DNA of 64,000 bases, taken from Phymatolithon calcareum. Lineage: Eukaryota > Rhodophyta > Florideophyceae > Hapalidiales. Made by a program: the position numbers and the translations under genes. The stretch spans positions 1,426,001-1,490,000 of the forward strand of contig OZ345374.1 in the NCBI GenBank assembly GCA_977006965.1, written 5' to 3'. Shown here piece by piece: positions 20,278 to 30,329 of the stretch. Every line of letters starts with the position of its first letter. The stretch's first letter is position 1. The notes under the pieces are model-generated. The model saw nothing but the letters and a program-made list of their open reading frames with translations. It searched no databases and was not told the origin of the DNA.

Positions 20278-20287
20278 AATAAAGTAA
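18650..20287 (+). CDS. Two-domain glycosyltransferase, GT8-like plus GT64 (exostosin-type), copy 1
   Basis: 545 aa from the ATG at 18650 (context CACCAAGGATGCC). An in-frame ATG at 18488 is rejected because this start puts a hydrophobic signal or anchor (VLAFLVLFSFPF, residues 10-21) at the N-terminus, so the protein probably acts in the ER/Golgi lumen. Residues about 35-245 resemble a GT8 (glycogenin-like) fold: a FVTTYCGG start, CDHLRLVLFRAPEL, NIVFLAHDSVVLSPLDDL and a FAHAPRPWKWW end. The usual DxD is LAHDS here (134-138), so this half may be inactive. Residues 303-525 are a GT64 domain: FGVLLSTYRR, YVCDDDMW (DxD at 381-383), RLVGLFPRKW, GYNMALTKGVFVHR, and NCEDILMN near 463-470. GT64 enzymes such as EXTL2 transfer N-acetylhexosamine from UDP-sugars; a role in making sulfated galactan or glycosaminoglycan-like polymers is inference. 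SppA starts 46 bp downstream. Confidence 0.85.
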   Translation: MPTSSAMAGVLAFLVLFSFPFRALAADSATPPAPLEFVTTYCGGTSSVAGVHVLAESLIRTGHREGLTVFASASAASDELRLLHTIPLVTVVSAPSLRTFCPLGRTDVGECDHLRLVLFRAPELSSTANIVFLAHDSVVLSPLDDLATAASFSAVRATHADGFALDTLVVRRDEAVAQTLQQSFCTANADDEEILRATVPVEVWSPLDDTYGVPAEQLDASWYKQAGMTPKVVRFAHAPRPWKWWVSADRFSLVAGAHWCEAAARTPYECGWGRSELPPTNETVPVPLRAPGQPTAASTALKFGVLLSTYRRPTWRALVRHYQLMKWVSKVVLVWHDPDADPPSTDEFGRNVLIVRPGTDSLNNRFMIPESGLPEAVYVCDDDMWVTEKSLQHAFGVWRGNSRRLVGLFPRKWGSEELRYSAKVSDGYNMALTKGVFVHRAFLFMYERLLPGKVKALVDRHNNCEDILMNVMATRYTGMAPLHVMVEEKILDLGHHGGISKRGAHFLTRAQCVEDIVRVMEIESWEPPITPGSMSVRPLKNREIK

Positions 20288-20333
20288 ATATAAGGCACTT
20301 TTGTAGAATTCCTGTTCCACACTGTAAACGGTT

Positions 20334-22523
20334 ATGTCCTTTATCTCCAATTGCACTGAACCTCGCGACAAGTCAGCATACACTATGTCTGAGCTGGTCG
20401 CGCTGTCTGGCCAAATGGTCACCTCTCCGCTCGCCGAACCCAACGCCTCAGTGCGCTTCCTCCGCTCTCAGTTTTCTCCGGCATTCCTCGCCTCTCCGCT
20501 TCCGCATTTGACGCGGTCTGCCTTTTTTGCCGCCCGTGTCGAACAGCGCCCCAATTCCCATTTTCGTGTCCGCTCCCGTTCACCTGCAATGGCACTCGAG
20601 ACCGCAGAGGCACCAGCCATGGTAGCCCCTCTGTCCCCTGCACCGCCGTCTCCGCCGCGCGCGCCAAGCGCACTAGGGCACGAGATGACTTTCACGGAGA
20701 TCGGTGGTCTGCGGAGGCTGGCGCGATCTTGGCGTTTGTTAAGGCAAGTGCGCGGGCGGTTAGCCCGTGGTACCGTTATCAGCGTGCGTATCGGAGGAGA
20801 AGTTCCTGATACCGAGCCGCCAATGAGTTTGTTATCGCTGGGATCACCACCACAGCGAAATGCATCTCTTGAAGCATTCACCGAAGGCATTCGGCTTGCG
20901 ACGCATGACCCGCGAATTGGCGCGCTGCTTCTCACAATCGAAACATTGTCTTGCGGCTGGGCGCGTGTGTTTGAGATGCGTCGTCATTTGCAGTATTTTG
21001 CGAGCGCGGGGAAAACTGTGACAGTTTTCATGGAGGGTGGTGGTCCGAAGGAATTCTTCCTTGCCATGGGTTTCGAGGTGTTCGTGCCACCACTAGGCGG
21101 ACTTAGTCTGCGTGGATTCGATGCGAGCGCGACCTTTGTGCGTGGCGTTTTGGACAAGGTCGGGGTCAGCCCTCAGGTCGAACGAATTGGCAAGTACAAG
21201 AGCGCAGGAGACCAATTGAACAGGAAAGACATGTCAGATGCCCAGCGCGAGGTTCTTCAGAGTTTGCTGAGCGAGATCAACTCAATTTGGGTGAAAAGCG
21301 TGTCTGAGGCGTGTGCGGTATCGGAGGCAGACATCAATGCAATTGTCGAGCGAGCGCCTTGGGAGATGGAGGAGTACGTGACGGCAGGTCTCGTTACCGG
21401 CCTCAAGTACGACTCAGAAGTGCGTGACTTACTCAAAGTGCGGCAACAGCGACGAAACGAAGCAGAAACAAACGAACAAATTTTGAAGCGCGATTTTCGC
21501 ATTGTTTCGCTCCGAACATACCGGAGGCGCACGAATGAGAAAAGGCTCGGACTCTCTGGGCGTAAGCGCATTGCTCTCATTCGCGCAAACGGTGCCATCA
21601 CATCCGGACGCTCAGGTTCGTCGCCGTTTGCCGGTTCCACTCTCGGCAGTGATACGTTGGTGTCGCTGATAAGGAGAGCGCGGAAGGATAAACGCGTGGC
21701 AGCAGTGGTACTACGGTGTGACTCGCCAGGTGGAAGTGCTCTGGCCAGCGATATCGTGTTCGCTGAACTGAAGCGATTGAAAGCCGAGAAGCCAGTGATA
21801 GCTTCCATGGGCGATGTGGCCGCCTCGGGTGGGTACTACATCAGTATGGCGGCGGAAATCGTGGCCGAGGGTCTCACCTTTACCGGGAGTGTAGGTGTCG
21901 TCCTTGCCAAGCTGAGCCTGGGTGATCTCTATGCAAAAATCGGCTACGAGAAAGAAACACTTTCCATTGGAAAGTATGCGGAACTTTTAGCAGACCAGCG
22001 AAAGTTCACCGAAGATGAAGCTGCTTATTTCCGCTCGGGGGCGGAGATTTCGTACAAAAGCTTTGTCGAGAAAGCGGCTGCATCCCGCGGAAAGACCTAC
22101 GAGGATATGCATGAAGTTGCACAGGGCCGTGTGTGGACGGGATTTCAAGCAAAAGAGCGCGGACTAGTCGACCACATCGGTGGACTGTCGAAAGCGATCG
22201 AACTCGCAAAAGAGCGCGCTAATATTCCGGCGGAGGATTTTGTCCGCATCGTAAAGATTAGAGAACCATCAAGCCTGGCGCAACGACTCGGGCTCGACTT
22301 CAGCGAGGACGTGAGGTCTGCGGCCGCCTTCGGAATCAACGCGCCTTTGGCTATGACCGAAATATCCGCGACGCTTTCGGGGCCGAACCCTGTGCTGCGG
22401 TTTTTGGCTGCGGCGCTTGAGGCGAGCATTGGCGAAGTTGTCGGTGATAGTGCTTTTAGGGACGCCCCGTCAAAAGCTATGGTGGGTTTACTTAGGGGTG
22501 TATTGGGATCTCAGAGTGACTAA
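20334..22523 (+). CDS. sppA: Signal peptide peptidase A, plastid/cyanobacterial 67K type (peptidase S49)
   Basis: 729 aa. SppA digests cleaved signal peptides and, in plants, is a thylakoid-associated Ser/Lys protease. The first 110 or so residues are Ser/Ala/Pro/Arg-rich without acidic clusters, as in a plastid targeting sequence; the true start may be this ATG or a nearby internal one. The mature part has the duplicated S49 layout of the 67K form. The N-terminal half (about 145-330) supplies the general base in RIGKYKSAGDQLNRKDMS (Lys289). The C-terminal half (about 410-620) supplies the nucleophile in GDVAASGGYYISMAA (Ser498), preceded by LRCDSPGGSALASD and followed by TGSVGVV and QGRVWTGFQA. 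Length and motifs agree with plant SPPA1. No intron is needed. Only 46 bp separate it from the glycosyltransferase stop. Confidence 0.9.
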   Translation: MSFISNCTEPRDKSAYTMSELVALSGQMVTSPLAEPNASVRFLRSQFSPAFLASPLPHLTRSAFFAARVEQRPNSHFRVRSRSPAMALETAEAPAMVAPLSPAPPSPPRAPSALGHEMTFTEIGGLRRLARSWRLLRQVRGRLARGTVISVRIGGEVPDTEPPMSLLSLGSPPQRNASLEAFTEGIRLATHDPRIGALLLTIETLSCGWARVFEMRRHLQYFASAGKTVTVFMEGGGPKEFFLAMGFEVFVPPLGGLSLRGFDASATFVRGVLDKVGVSPQVERIGKYKSAGDQLNRKDMSDAQREVLQSLLSEINSIWVKSVSEACAVSEADINAIVERAPWEMEEYVTAGLVTGLKYDSEVRDLLKVRQQRRNEAETNEQILKRDFRIVSLRTYRRRTNEKRLGLSGRKRIALIRANGAITSGRSGSSPFAGSTLGSDTLVSLIRRARKDKRVAAVVLRCDSPGGSALASDIVFAELKRLKAEKPVIASMGDVAASGGYYISMAAEIVAEGLTFTGSVGVVLAKLSLGDLYAKIGYEKETLSIGKYAELLADQRKFTEDEAAYFRSGAEISYKSFVEKAAASRGKTYEDMHEVAQGRVWTGFQAKERGLVDHIGGLSKAIELAKERANIPAEDFVRIVKIREPSSLAQRLGLDFSEDVRSAAAFGINAPLAMTEISATLSGPNPVLRFLAAALEASIGEVVGDSAFRDAPSKAMVGLLRGVLGSQSD

Positions 22524-22564
22524 GGGTCGAATGATGGCTCGGAGGGCGGTTTGCGCGAAAATCG

Positions 22565-22616
22565 TGAAATGAATTGTACAGTTCATTTCCGCTTTCGTTT
22601 CACATGAAGCGAAAGC
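22565..22616 (+). terminator. Two adjacent hairpins after the SppA stop
   Basis: GAAATGAA/TTCATTTC (loop of 8) at 22566-22589, then GCTTTCG/CGAAAGC with an 11-12 nt loop at about 22590-22616, starting about 40 bp after the stop. They may mark the 3' UTR or RNA processing region. No classic AATAAA was noted before them; the role is inference. Confidence 0.35.
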
Positions 22617-23452
22617 TGTGTCGTATTATCTGGACAGTAAACGAGATTCGCATTTTTGAATTTTTTGGCTTCCCAAGCAGTACTGCATCGGACTACACTG
22701 CACGGCCATACTTGAAGATCATGCCTTGCTTGCTACATCACGTGGTCGCTTCGCGGTGAATCGCAAGTACATATCCTCACACTTTCATTTACATCCGCGA
22801 CAATCCGTGCACGCGAGACTAGCTGTCATCCGAAAAGACTACTTTCGAAGCCCGAAACGCCTTGACGACGCAGCTCGATCGCCTTTGCCACGGACCACGC
22901 TTCAAGGAAAGAAGTGGCGAGCCGTCGTAGAGTTGATGGGACCATTGGACAACTGATGAGAAGAAGGAGGTCCAGCGCGCGTGGTTTTTACATATGCTTG
23001 CTCTGTGGAGGAACGAAATGTAATAGGAGAAGTGAGCATTTCAGTCCACGTCTTTAGCGACGGGTCAACTCTGCAGATTTGAATGGAAAGCATTCGTTCC
23101 GTTTGAACGTCATTTCAGATGATGGTATCGAACTCCCCATTGTCGTGCAAGATGACTGCATCTCTTCTTTGTTAAAAGAACCCACTGTGACGCGAGAACC
23201 ACAACTCTAGTCCAGTAAAGCATCCATTAAGTGCACCACAAGACTCTGGGTGCGACGAAGAGAGATTATTTTCTGCTTTGACCGTCAAGGACGTCGCGGC
23301 TAAGTATCGTAAAAAGGGGTTCATAAATTTAGTTGTGGTTTGATTGCATAAGCTTTTGAGTTTCCTTGTTTTGTACACGAACGAAATGCGATTATCTACA
23401 GGGCAAGGGTTGCTATTGTTAGTAGCCTCCACACACGTACTTGTCCATCAAC
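22617..23452. other. Intergenic, no gene recognised
   Basis: This lies between the convergent SppA and copine-like genes. Small frames show no recognisable domain. Confidence 0.5.
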
Positions 23453-24631
23453 TTAATGGAGCGTGACGAATTTGGGTGTTGTTCGAACCTTTCTCTCCTT
23501 TCTCGAAGTATCTGTGGCCATAGAGACAAACTGCTTATGGCCCGCATGATCCGCAAGAATGTCGACGACGGTGGTATTTGCCAAAGGATGGTGCTGCACT
23601 TCTTCAACGTAAACATCTCCAAAAACGCATTTGTTCTCCTCGATTCCGTCATCATGCTCAAGCCCAGAGCTCACTCTACTTATGTCGCTGAAACTCTCCT
23701 CTCTTGTGAATGTTTCAAGCTGCAATGGCGCAATATGCTTTTCCACAAGACTGCTTGCATCCGTTTCGAAGAAGGAGATGATGTCGTGTACCTTCCGAGC
23801 GTTACGCGAGTAGAAAGTGACGCGCAATCGTCTTTTGTTGTCCATATTATGCAGTAATTGCTCGGTGACACGAGCCGGTCGAAACTTGACAAAACCATGC
23901 TGGTCGACACGGACGCCGTCCTCGCTGCGGTACACAACGGTCCAGTCCCGTCCGCGCTGTCGACTTAGTTCGAAGAACTGCACCACGTCACGCCATCTTG
24001 GACGCCGACAACGCAATGCTGCGGCGCGGACTCGTAACTCAAGTTTGCGCTCCTGGCCATGGAATGGCCGAAGAGGTTCGGCTTGCACACGAAGAGTGCC
24101 GCGCGGAGCGCGGGTGAACGGTCGTGAACGAGATGCGGAACGATCGCGCTCGAGAAGAGCAGAATAAGTAAGCGCCGGTGCTGCAAGGACGTCTTCGACA
24201 GAGAGTTGTGCACGACCCAGAAAGTCATGCTGCGAGAGCGAATTCCCCCTAGCGTCACGGTCGTAAATATCGACAACAAGCTGTGACGGCGCGTTCTGCA
24301 CTTGTGGGAAGACAAGGGTGGCTGTCCAACGAGGGGAGAGGTCGTCGACAACTGTCTCGGTACGACCAAGTTCTTCAAGACCAACACCGAAGTGATCGGC
24401 ATATACAACGGCAAAAGGATCGGAAAGGGAAAGAAAGTCGGCGTTCGCAAGGTTGGAGGCGGAAAACCGGAGCTCGATGAGAGGACGAGGAGTACCTGAC
24501 TGGTCCGGGAAGGCGGCTGCGGAAATGAATTCTGCTCGTAGGGTGTGCGCTTCTTCTGACGTCCCAAGACTGCTCATGGAATCCAGGGTTGCGATGGTCG
24601 GCGCGGAGACCATATCTCTTGAAGACGTCAT
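23453..24631 (-). CDS. Copine-like tandem C2-domain protein
   Basis: 392 aa, intron-free, convergent with SppA. C2 domains bind phospholipids, usually with Ca2+; copines are cytosolic proteins that move to membranes. The first C2 (about 45-160) has LIELRFSASNLANADFLSLS, with calcium-loop acids at D65 (ADF), D71 (SDPF), D124/D126 (DIYDRD) and D136 (HDFLG). The second C2-like domain (about 195-300) starts KLELRVRAAALRCRRP and includes RGRDWTVVYRSEDGV and VTFYSRNARKVHDIISF; most calcium-loop aspartates are absent, so it is probably Ca-independent. Copines normally continue into a von Willebrand A domain of about 200 residues. Here only about 90 residues follow, without a MIDAS motif, so this is a short C2-C2 form. 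The start at 24631 is the first Met; M7 or M19 are possible. Confidence 0.75.
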   Translation of the reverse strand: MTSSRDMVSAPTIATLDSMSSLGTSEEAHTLRAEFISAAAFPDQSGTPRPLIELRFSASNLANADFLSLSDPFAVVYADHFGVGLEELGRTETVVDDLSPRWTATLVFPQVQNAPSQLVVDIYDRDARGNSLSQHDFLGRAQLSVEDVLAAPALTYSALLERDRSASRSRPFTRAPRGTLRVQAEPLRPFHGQERKLELRVRAAALRCRRPRWRDVVQFFELSRQRGRDWTVVYRSEDGVRVDQHGFVKFRPARVTEQLLHNMDNKRRLRVTFYSRNARKVHDIISFFETDASSLVEKHIAPLQLETFTREESFSDISRVSSGLEHDDGIEENKCVFGDVYVEEVQHHPLANTTVVDILADHAGHKQFVSMATDTSRKERKVRTTPKFVTLH

Positions 24632-25276
24632 GACACGGCAGGTGCGTGCGGGACGGGACAGAGCAAGTTGGTTGCGGTTTATAGTGCCGGTCGGACGCTG
24701 CTCGATGGCATCCCAGGAAAACGGTGTCCAGATTAGAGCTGTGTCGTGCTGGCTCCACGAGGTTTGGTTGGGCCGGTGGGGTCAGAGCAAAGGTAGGTGT
24801 GAGGACGTGCACATGTACGCGGCTCGCACGTACGTACAGGCATATTGACCAGTGTACGCGTGCCATGCTGAATGACGATTTCGTACGTATCTTGCAAAGA
24901 TGAGTCGCTTGAAAATAGGTATTTTTTTGATACGAAACAATCGCGTTTTGTCCAAGATTGTATGCTGCAATTCATCTCCCGTGCACGTGGAGCCAATCGT
25001 GGACGTTGGTCACCGGCGACAACGGCGCAGGCTTCCATCCAACTCCAATGGAGTAGCGCCAGCTGTATGGCGGACGACCAAATCAGGTAAAATGATGCAT
25101 TCGTTACGTTACACGTGCATCTTAGATGAAAAAAATCCACGCACGGGAAATTGTCCCTCCTGCTGGGTGCACGTGCCGTGTGTTCATTTTTAGCACAAAG
25201 GGGGCCTTTTTCTCGGCATGCGCGACGACTGGCAGTCGTGCAGGGATTGTCCCGCAAGGCCCAGCATTACTGTACA

Positions 25277-25307
25277 TGATCAGCAGCCTATTGTAGGTTG
25301 CTGATCA
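25277..25307. repeat. Hairpin, 14-bp arms
   Basis: Arms TGATCAGCAGCCTA and TAGGTTGCTGATCA pair over 14 bp with one G-T pair around a TTG loop. Function unknown. Confidence 0.6.
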
Positions 25308-27822
25308 GACATCCATACTGTACCATAATAGTTGGGTGGGTGTAGGCGCTCTCTTTTAACGTCTGCTGGCATCAGCGAGCGCTTTCAACGATGTACAATC
25401 GCTTCACGTCTCCTGTCGTCCAAAAGTTTACTGTCGTAGCTCGCACACTCTCATGCATCTCATCATGAGATGGCTCCCCCTTTCTTGTCTGCACTGAATT
25501 CCGCTCCACTCAGCAACTAATTCTGTATGACAATTGGCATTGTGGAACCTATGGCTGGACCGGAAGTCGTACTGTTTTCAAGAACTAGTCGCCTCGTTGC
25601 CACATAATACTGTACAGTATTTCAATGCATTCCGGGAAAGCAATTTCGCCGTTCGTGAGTGAAGATCAAAAAAGTTTTCCCTAGGGTCTCACACCTGACT
25701 GCGTTCTCCAAAATGAGCGGACGGTCAGATCGCCACGGCGATGCAATGACAGCTGAAATTCCGTCCTCTCTCCAACCTTAGTGCTGGTTTCCCCGAGGTA
25801 ATCCTTGGTCAGCTTGCGTCTGAGTAGGACATTACCAGATTGTTGAAAGATATGTGATCTCAGGTCGCCCAAGCAATGATCTCCAGGTACCAGCTCTTCG
25901 ACCTGAAGAGTTGGAGATCCTTTTTTGGACGATATGAGTACAAATAGATGGACAATCATAGAGATGTTATGTGAGATGAAGAGCATGTTCAGAAATCGAT
26001 GAGAAAGATTGGTATCGTTCGCGAGATAAGAATACTGCACTGTCGCTGGAAATTTGTACTGCACAGTATTCAGCTATTGTTGTTGACAAACGGAATTGTG
26101 CGTTACTGTTAAACGAAGTATTTTATGAGGCCGTGGCTGCACGTGTAGCTGCATGCCTTGAGGACGAGGCTCCTTTTTTCGCTTTCAGTGAATCTACAAA
26201 TAGAGAATACAATAAAATTATTTACCAGTAGTGCAACACCTGACCATGAAAAACCCGAAAGTCGAATCTGTTCCCTCTCTAAAAAAATAGAAAAGCGGTA
26301 CATGAAAGTAGTGAAAGAAACAAATGAACGTGCTTGGTTTCTACAGTGAATCCCAACCACAATGCCGCTGCGCGTTGATTATTTATTACATCCATTTCGC
26401 GATTGACATTTGTGACCGGGAGATTGCATTGATGCAGCTCGCTGCACATCACTGTACGGACAGTTCGTGCGAGGTGCTCAGAAGGTAGGCCGATGTGGAG
26501 TCGAAACCGCTTTCTGTGCGCGTCAACGACGAAATCCAATCGTCGTTCTCTCCCTCATTTTCCCGGAACCGTTACTGTTGTGACCAAGCGTTCCGTAGAG
26601 TTCCGCCTCCATTATTTCTGAGAGATGATTAGCCCCATCCGCAAAGATTATTCTTCTCCTTCAACTGCATGGTCTTTCCATGAATTCGCTAATGTGCTCA
26701 CGGGAAGAGAATCCATTCATGTTTTGGGAGCAGCTGCTCCGTCGAACATGTTCCGTCCAAGTGCATTAGAGGTGCTGCTTCTCGCATATCCGGCCTTTGG
26801 AAGGACATGGAGTTAGCGACAGCTCAACTATGACTCAATTCACATTACAGAGAACGACGTTGGGAGGAACACAGTTGCTGCCGGAGTCCTCCAAAGGGAG
26901 TGGACATAAAGAGCGCTCTATTGTGGTGACTGAAAGCAGCTTGAATTCCTCCCGTATGATATGTTATTCAAGTTTTATGCTCCAAATGCGCCACTCCAAA
27001 AATACAGAACTTCCGCGTCTCAAAATTACATTCGCGGCTTCTCTTTCCAGCTCTTTGACGATTTATCCTGTTATGAGTCTGGATTTCTACGGTCGTAGGC
27101 CATTGTGCGCTTTGAAGAATCTTTTACCTTCCACCAGTCGAGCGCATTCTTCTTTCTTTATTGCGCGTTTTTGAAGTTGTCCTAGAGTAACTCCACATCC
27201 TGACGGCTACAGTAGACTTTAACAGATGCGAGTGGTACTTGATGTCACAACAGCTCAAAGCCGCACAAAGTGCAGACCGTTTGGCAGCTTAACATCAATA
27301 TCTCTACGCAGCCAATCTTCAGCCGCCGTCCTTCAAAGGGATGATCTGGATTGGAACCATTTCAAGAAAACTTCGGGTACCTCGTGCAGAGCAACCCAAG
27401 GTGACAAAATTAGGGGAAGCTGCTTTCAGGACAGTGGCTGCTAGTTCAAAGATGTCACGCAGAGACGCGGTGATGGACGCGCTGCCAAAAACGTTATCGC
27501 AATGTGTAATCACTGGGAGTGTCAAGATAAGGTTGGGTTTATCATGAAAAGGGGTGATCTCTCTCCGATGAGATGATGAGATGCCCAGTCTAAGGTGCGA
27601 TCAGGATCGCCGCTTCAAATGGGCAGGGGCGTTATGATATCGCAGAGAGTGTAAATGTCGCTAATTACACTCGTGCAGCATTGCGTGTCTACAAATGTAG
27701 TGAATTGTGCGGCATAATAGCATCGGTTCTCCGCAGGTTGGACAAGGCCCACATCGCGCTTAGTCCCACTTTCACAAGTAGAACCGGTTGAGTGGTAAAC
27801 AATGCACACACGTGCCTCCACA

Positions 27823-27858
27823 TATGCTTCCGTTCCCAGATCTGGGAACGGAAGCATA
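27823..27858. repeat. Perfect 36-bp palindrome
   Basis: Eighteen bases on each side of 27840/27841 pair without a loop: the left arm ends CCGTTCCCAGA and the right begins TCTGGGAACGG. Perfect palindromes of this size are rare by chance. It could be a dimeric protein-binding site or a remnant of a terminal inverted repeat. Confidence 0.8.
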
Positions 27859-28160
27859 AGTGGTGTTCACAATATACCGCAAAAGGACGCGGAAGAAGAA
27901 GAAGAAGAAAGGTAGATTTTTATTTACGATTCAGTGGAGTTCAAAAATCCACCTCTGGACTCCTTCGGGACTTCGAGGGGGAAAATTACTCCCCTGTGCT
28001 GCGGCACACGAGGACGCGGAAGAGAACAGTTTGCGAAGCACATTGCTGAACTGTCACCAAAGTTTCATGATGGCGATTATATGTGGTCACTTAATGGCAG
28101 TAAGGTTTTACTCGCTACACGATTTTCGCAAGGCAAGCGTAAGCATTGATCTCTAAAGGT

Positions 28161-29063
28161 CATTCATTCATGCATTCATTTTACCTTTTCCCCTAATGGG
28201 GCTAGCAGCGATTCGAGAGTCTAAGTTTCTTCCATTCTATCCTATCTAACATGAGCCGCACCGGCGGAATAGTAACTGCTCTCGTGCTGACGGTCGCGTG
28301 TCACGTGTCATCGATTTGTGCTAACGGTCGCGCGCGCCGAACGGTGGAGCAGAACTGAGAATACTGACGGGAGCAACCAGCGCAATGTCGGTTTACGATC
28401 ATCCATGTTTATGTCGCTCTTTTTCTAAGATACTAGCCGGAGGTTGAGAGATAGAGGGGATCTTTGAAGGGTGGCGAATCCGCAACATTAAAGGCAGCCC
28501 TCTGTCGATCCCAAAGTTTGGGTGGAGGCACATCGCCATCAACTGCTCCTGTTCCAAACCGCGCGCGCAGAACACCCGGAAGGTGTTACACCTATCGCTT
28601 GCCAGTTCGACTGCGGCTTTCACGTCTCGTCCAGATACGTCACCAAAGAGTGATTCTGGCCTGATCTGACGCATTGTAGCAGCACCTGGCGGATCAAGCG
28701 GCGCTCGTCCATTCTAAGAATGTGTCGAAGCCGGTTCCGTCGTAGGTCTCTGGCTCGCATCACCAAGTCGATGGTGGGAGTCCTGGCTTCGTCGGCTATT
28801 GGTCTCTCCGTTATTCTCGATAGCATCTTAGCACCTGTTATCTTGAGTTTCTTCCGTACTAGTTCTGTCAGCTTCCATGATTCACACCCGCATAGCAGAG
28901 TTGATACGACAGGGGAGCCAAAAAGACGGATCCGTAGATTTTTGAGTAGTTTCCCATCGGTCAGAATCCGCTTCAGGTCTTGTAAGAGGGACCAGGCAAT
29001 TTCGATGCGGTGGTTGACAGGGACTAAGGGGTCACCGTCTGCCGACTGCATTACGCCAAGCTA
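28161..29063 (-). mobile_element. LINE G copy, RT C-terminal region, 5'-truncated
   Basis: Minus-strand coding includes LGVMQSADGDPLVPVNHRIE, STLLCGCESWKLTELVRKKL, GAKMLSRITERPIADEA and RHILRMDERRLIRQVLL. This is the end of an RT in which a late Trp/Leu-rich segment (WLGHTLRMDE in the sister copy) is typical. A TAG replaces Tyr in the YLG motif near 29063. The 3' end has a CATTCATTCATGCATTCATT tail on the plus strand from 28161. No TSD could be identified. Confidence 0.7.
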
Positions 29064-29287
29064 TTTGAAGTTAGGGTGTTCCCAAGCTCTTCGGCTTCAA
29101 GACGGACGCGATCCAGCTCGTTTTGTGCCTGTTCCCGTTTTGCCTTTTTCACCAGCTTGTATGCTAGTGATTCTGCACGGGAAGCGAGCGACTGGGTGGA
29201 GTGTTTGGATACGAGGCCCCATTGCTTCTTTGTGAGGCGAAGTGCTTCCCGAGGCTCATCGTCAAAGTATTCGACGGAGACACGCAT
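29051..29287 (-). other. Unrecognised 78-codon open frame beside LINE G
   Basis: Encodes a charged, helix-forming stretch (KLVKKAKREQAQNELDRVRL). It may be host DNA at the LINE G junction or a further LINE part. Not recognised. Confidence 0.25.
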
Positions 29288-29500
29288 TTGGCTTCTGTAG
29301 TCAAAACGTCAGACTATCCCGAAAAAGCCATACAGCTTTCTAAAGAGACACGTCTTATCCGTCATCAGTGCCCAATCGAGATTGCGACAATCAGTCTACG
29401 CAGTGCTCTAGGGGGCGAACGGAAGGCACGCACAGGGAAAAGATATTAAATATCATTTCCCTCCCAAATTTTGGGAATGCATGGCTTGTCCTTCTAAACG

Positions 29501-29879
29501 AGCTCATAGACCTAACTGGACAAACTGGAAAGGATGCTATCGAAGATCCCAAGTCAGGCCTATCAAAAGACAAGCTATCATATGAAGAAAGTGCTTTTAC
29601 AAGGAGGGCACTCGAAGAAATCCTTGCTATGTATCAGGCGGCCAAGGCTGCTCTCGAAACCTGAAACCCGCGACTCAAGACAGTGGAATATTTTTCCCCC
29701 TCGAGGCTCTAAGCCAGAGGTAGGTTTTGGTATTCCGCCAGATCGTGTCGAAATCGACCACGCTAACATATAAGAACGATAGACCCTGTTTGTGGCCCAA
29801 TGGCCTTCGCAAAGTTGCCCCAAGCGTCTGCAGATGCGTTGGTAACTTTTAAATAAAAAAACTTACACTTCTTTTTCTT
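29501..29879 (+). mobile_element. LINE K 3' end, 5'-truncated, with 16-bp TSD
   Basis: C-terminal coding ELIDLTGQTGKDAI, then KDKLSYEESAFTRRALEEIL, ends with TGA at about 29662. The 3' UTR carries CCAGAGGTAGGTTTTGG and GTCTGCAGATGCGTTGGTAA and ends in a CTTCTTTTTCTTC tail. TSD CTTGTCCTTCTAAACG at 29485-29500 and 29880-29895, 16 of 16. Confidence 0.85.
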
Positions 29880-29895
29880 CTTGTCCTTCTAAACG

Positions 29896-30329
29896 CTTGT
29901 TGTCATACACCTACACAGTCCGATGGAGTCCCGACGTTTGCACTAATGGCTATGAAGCCACTTCGGACGGCAAACTCAAATATGTCTTAATGGTACATTT
30001 TGCACCGCGAAATCAGTGAGATCGTAAGTCTCACGACTGCCGCAGAACATTGAATGAGCAAGTTTTACGAAGCGTACAAATGCAGCATCAAGTACAAATT
30101 CAAGCACTACAATCATGATCATGATTATGATCCTGCTAGCTAATTGTAAGCACGCTTCTTCTCTGCCTGTCGCTCGTCATTAGACGATTCCACCCGAAGC
30201 AAATGCGGTGGTTCCGCGATTCGCGAGTCCACGTGGACCACCAGAATGGTGACCTCTTTTCTTTACAGCTCACTTCTTCTGTGCCATACTAATGCACTCT
30301 AAGTAGCTTGGACCCCTTGTGCAATGCGG
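29896..30329. other. No feature recognised
   Basis: Noncoding DNA between LINE K and a SINE. A short ATCATGATCATGATTATGATC stretch lies near 30112. Confidence 0.5.

Larger units (their letters stand above)
24632..28160. other. Largely unexplained intergenic stretch
   Basis: No gene is recognised over about 3.5 kb. It contains a hairpin at 25277-25307, a 36-bp perfect palindrome at 27823-27858 and a GAA run near 27893. Frames such as 24733-25257(-), 25681-26064(-) and 26279-26539(-) have no recognisable domain and lack conservation within the window. Degraded transposase may be hidden here. Confidence 0.45.

Noticed and set aside
27889-27910. GAA repeat as a LINE K tail
   Set aside because: No LINE K 3' UTR precedes it and no TSD was found; treated as a simple repeat.
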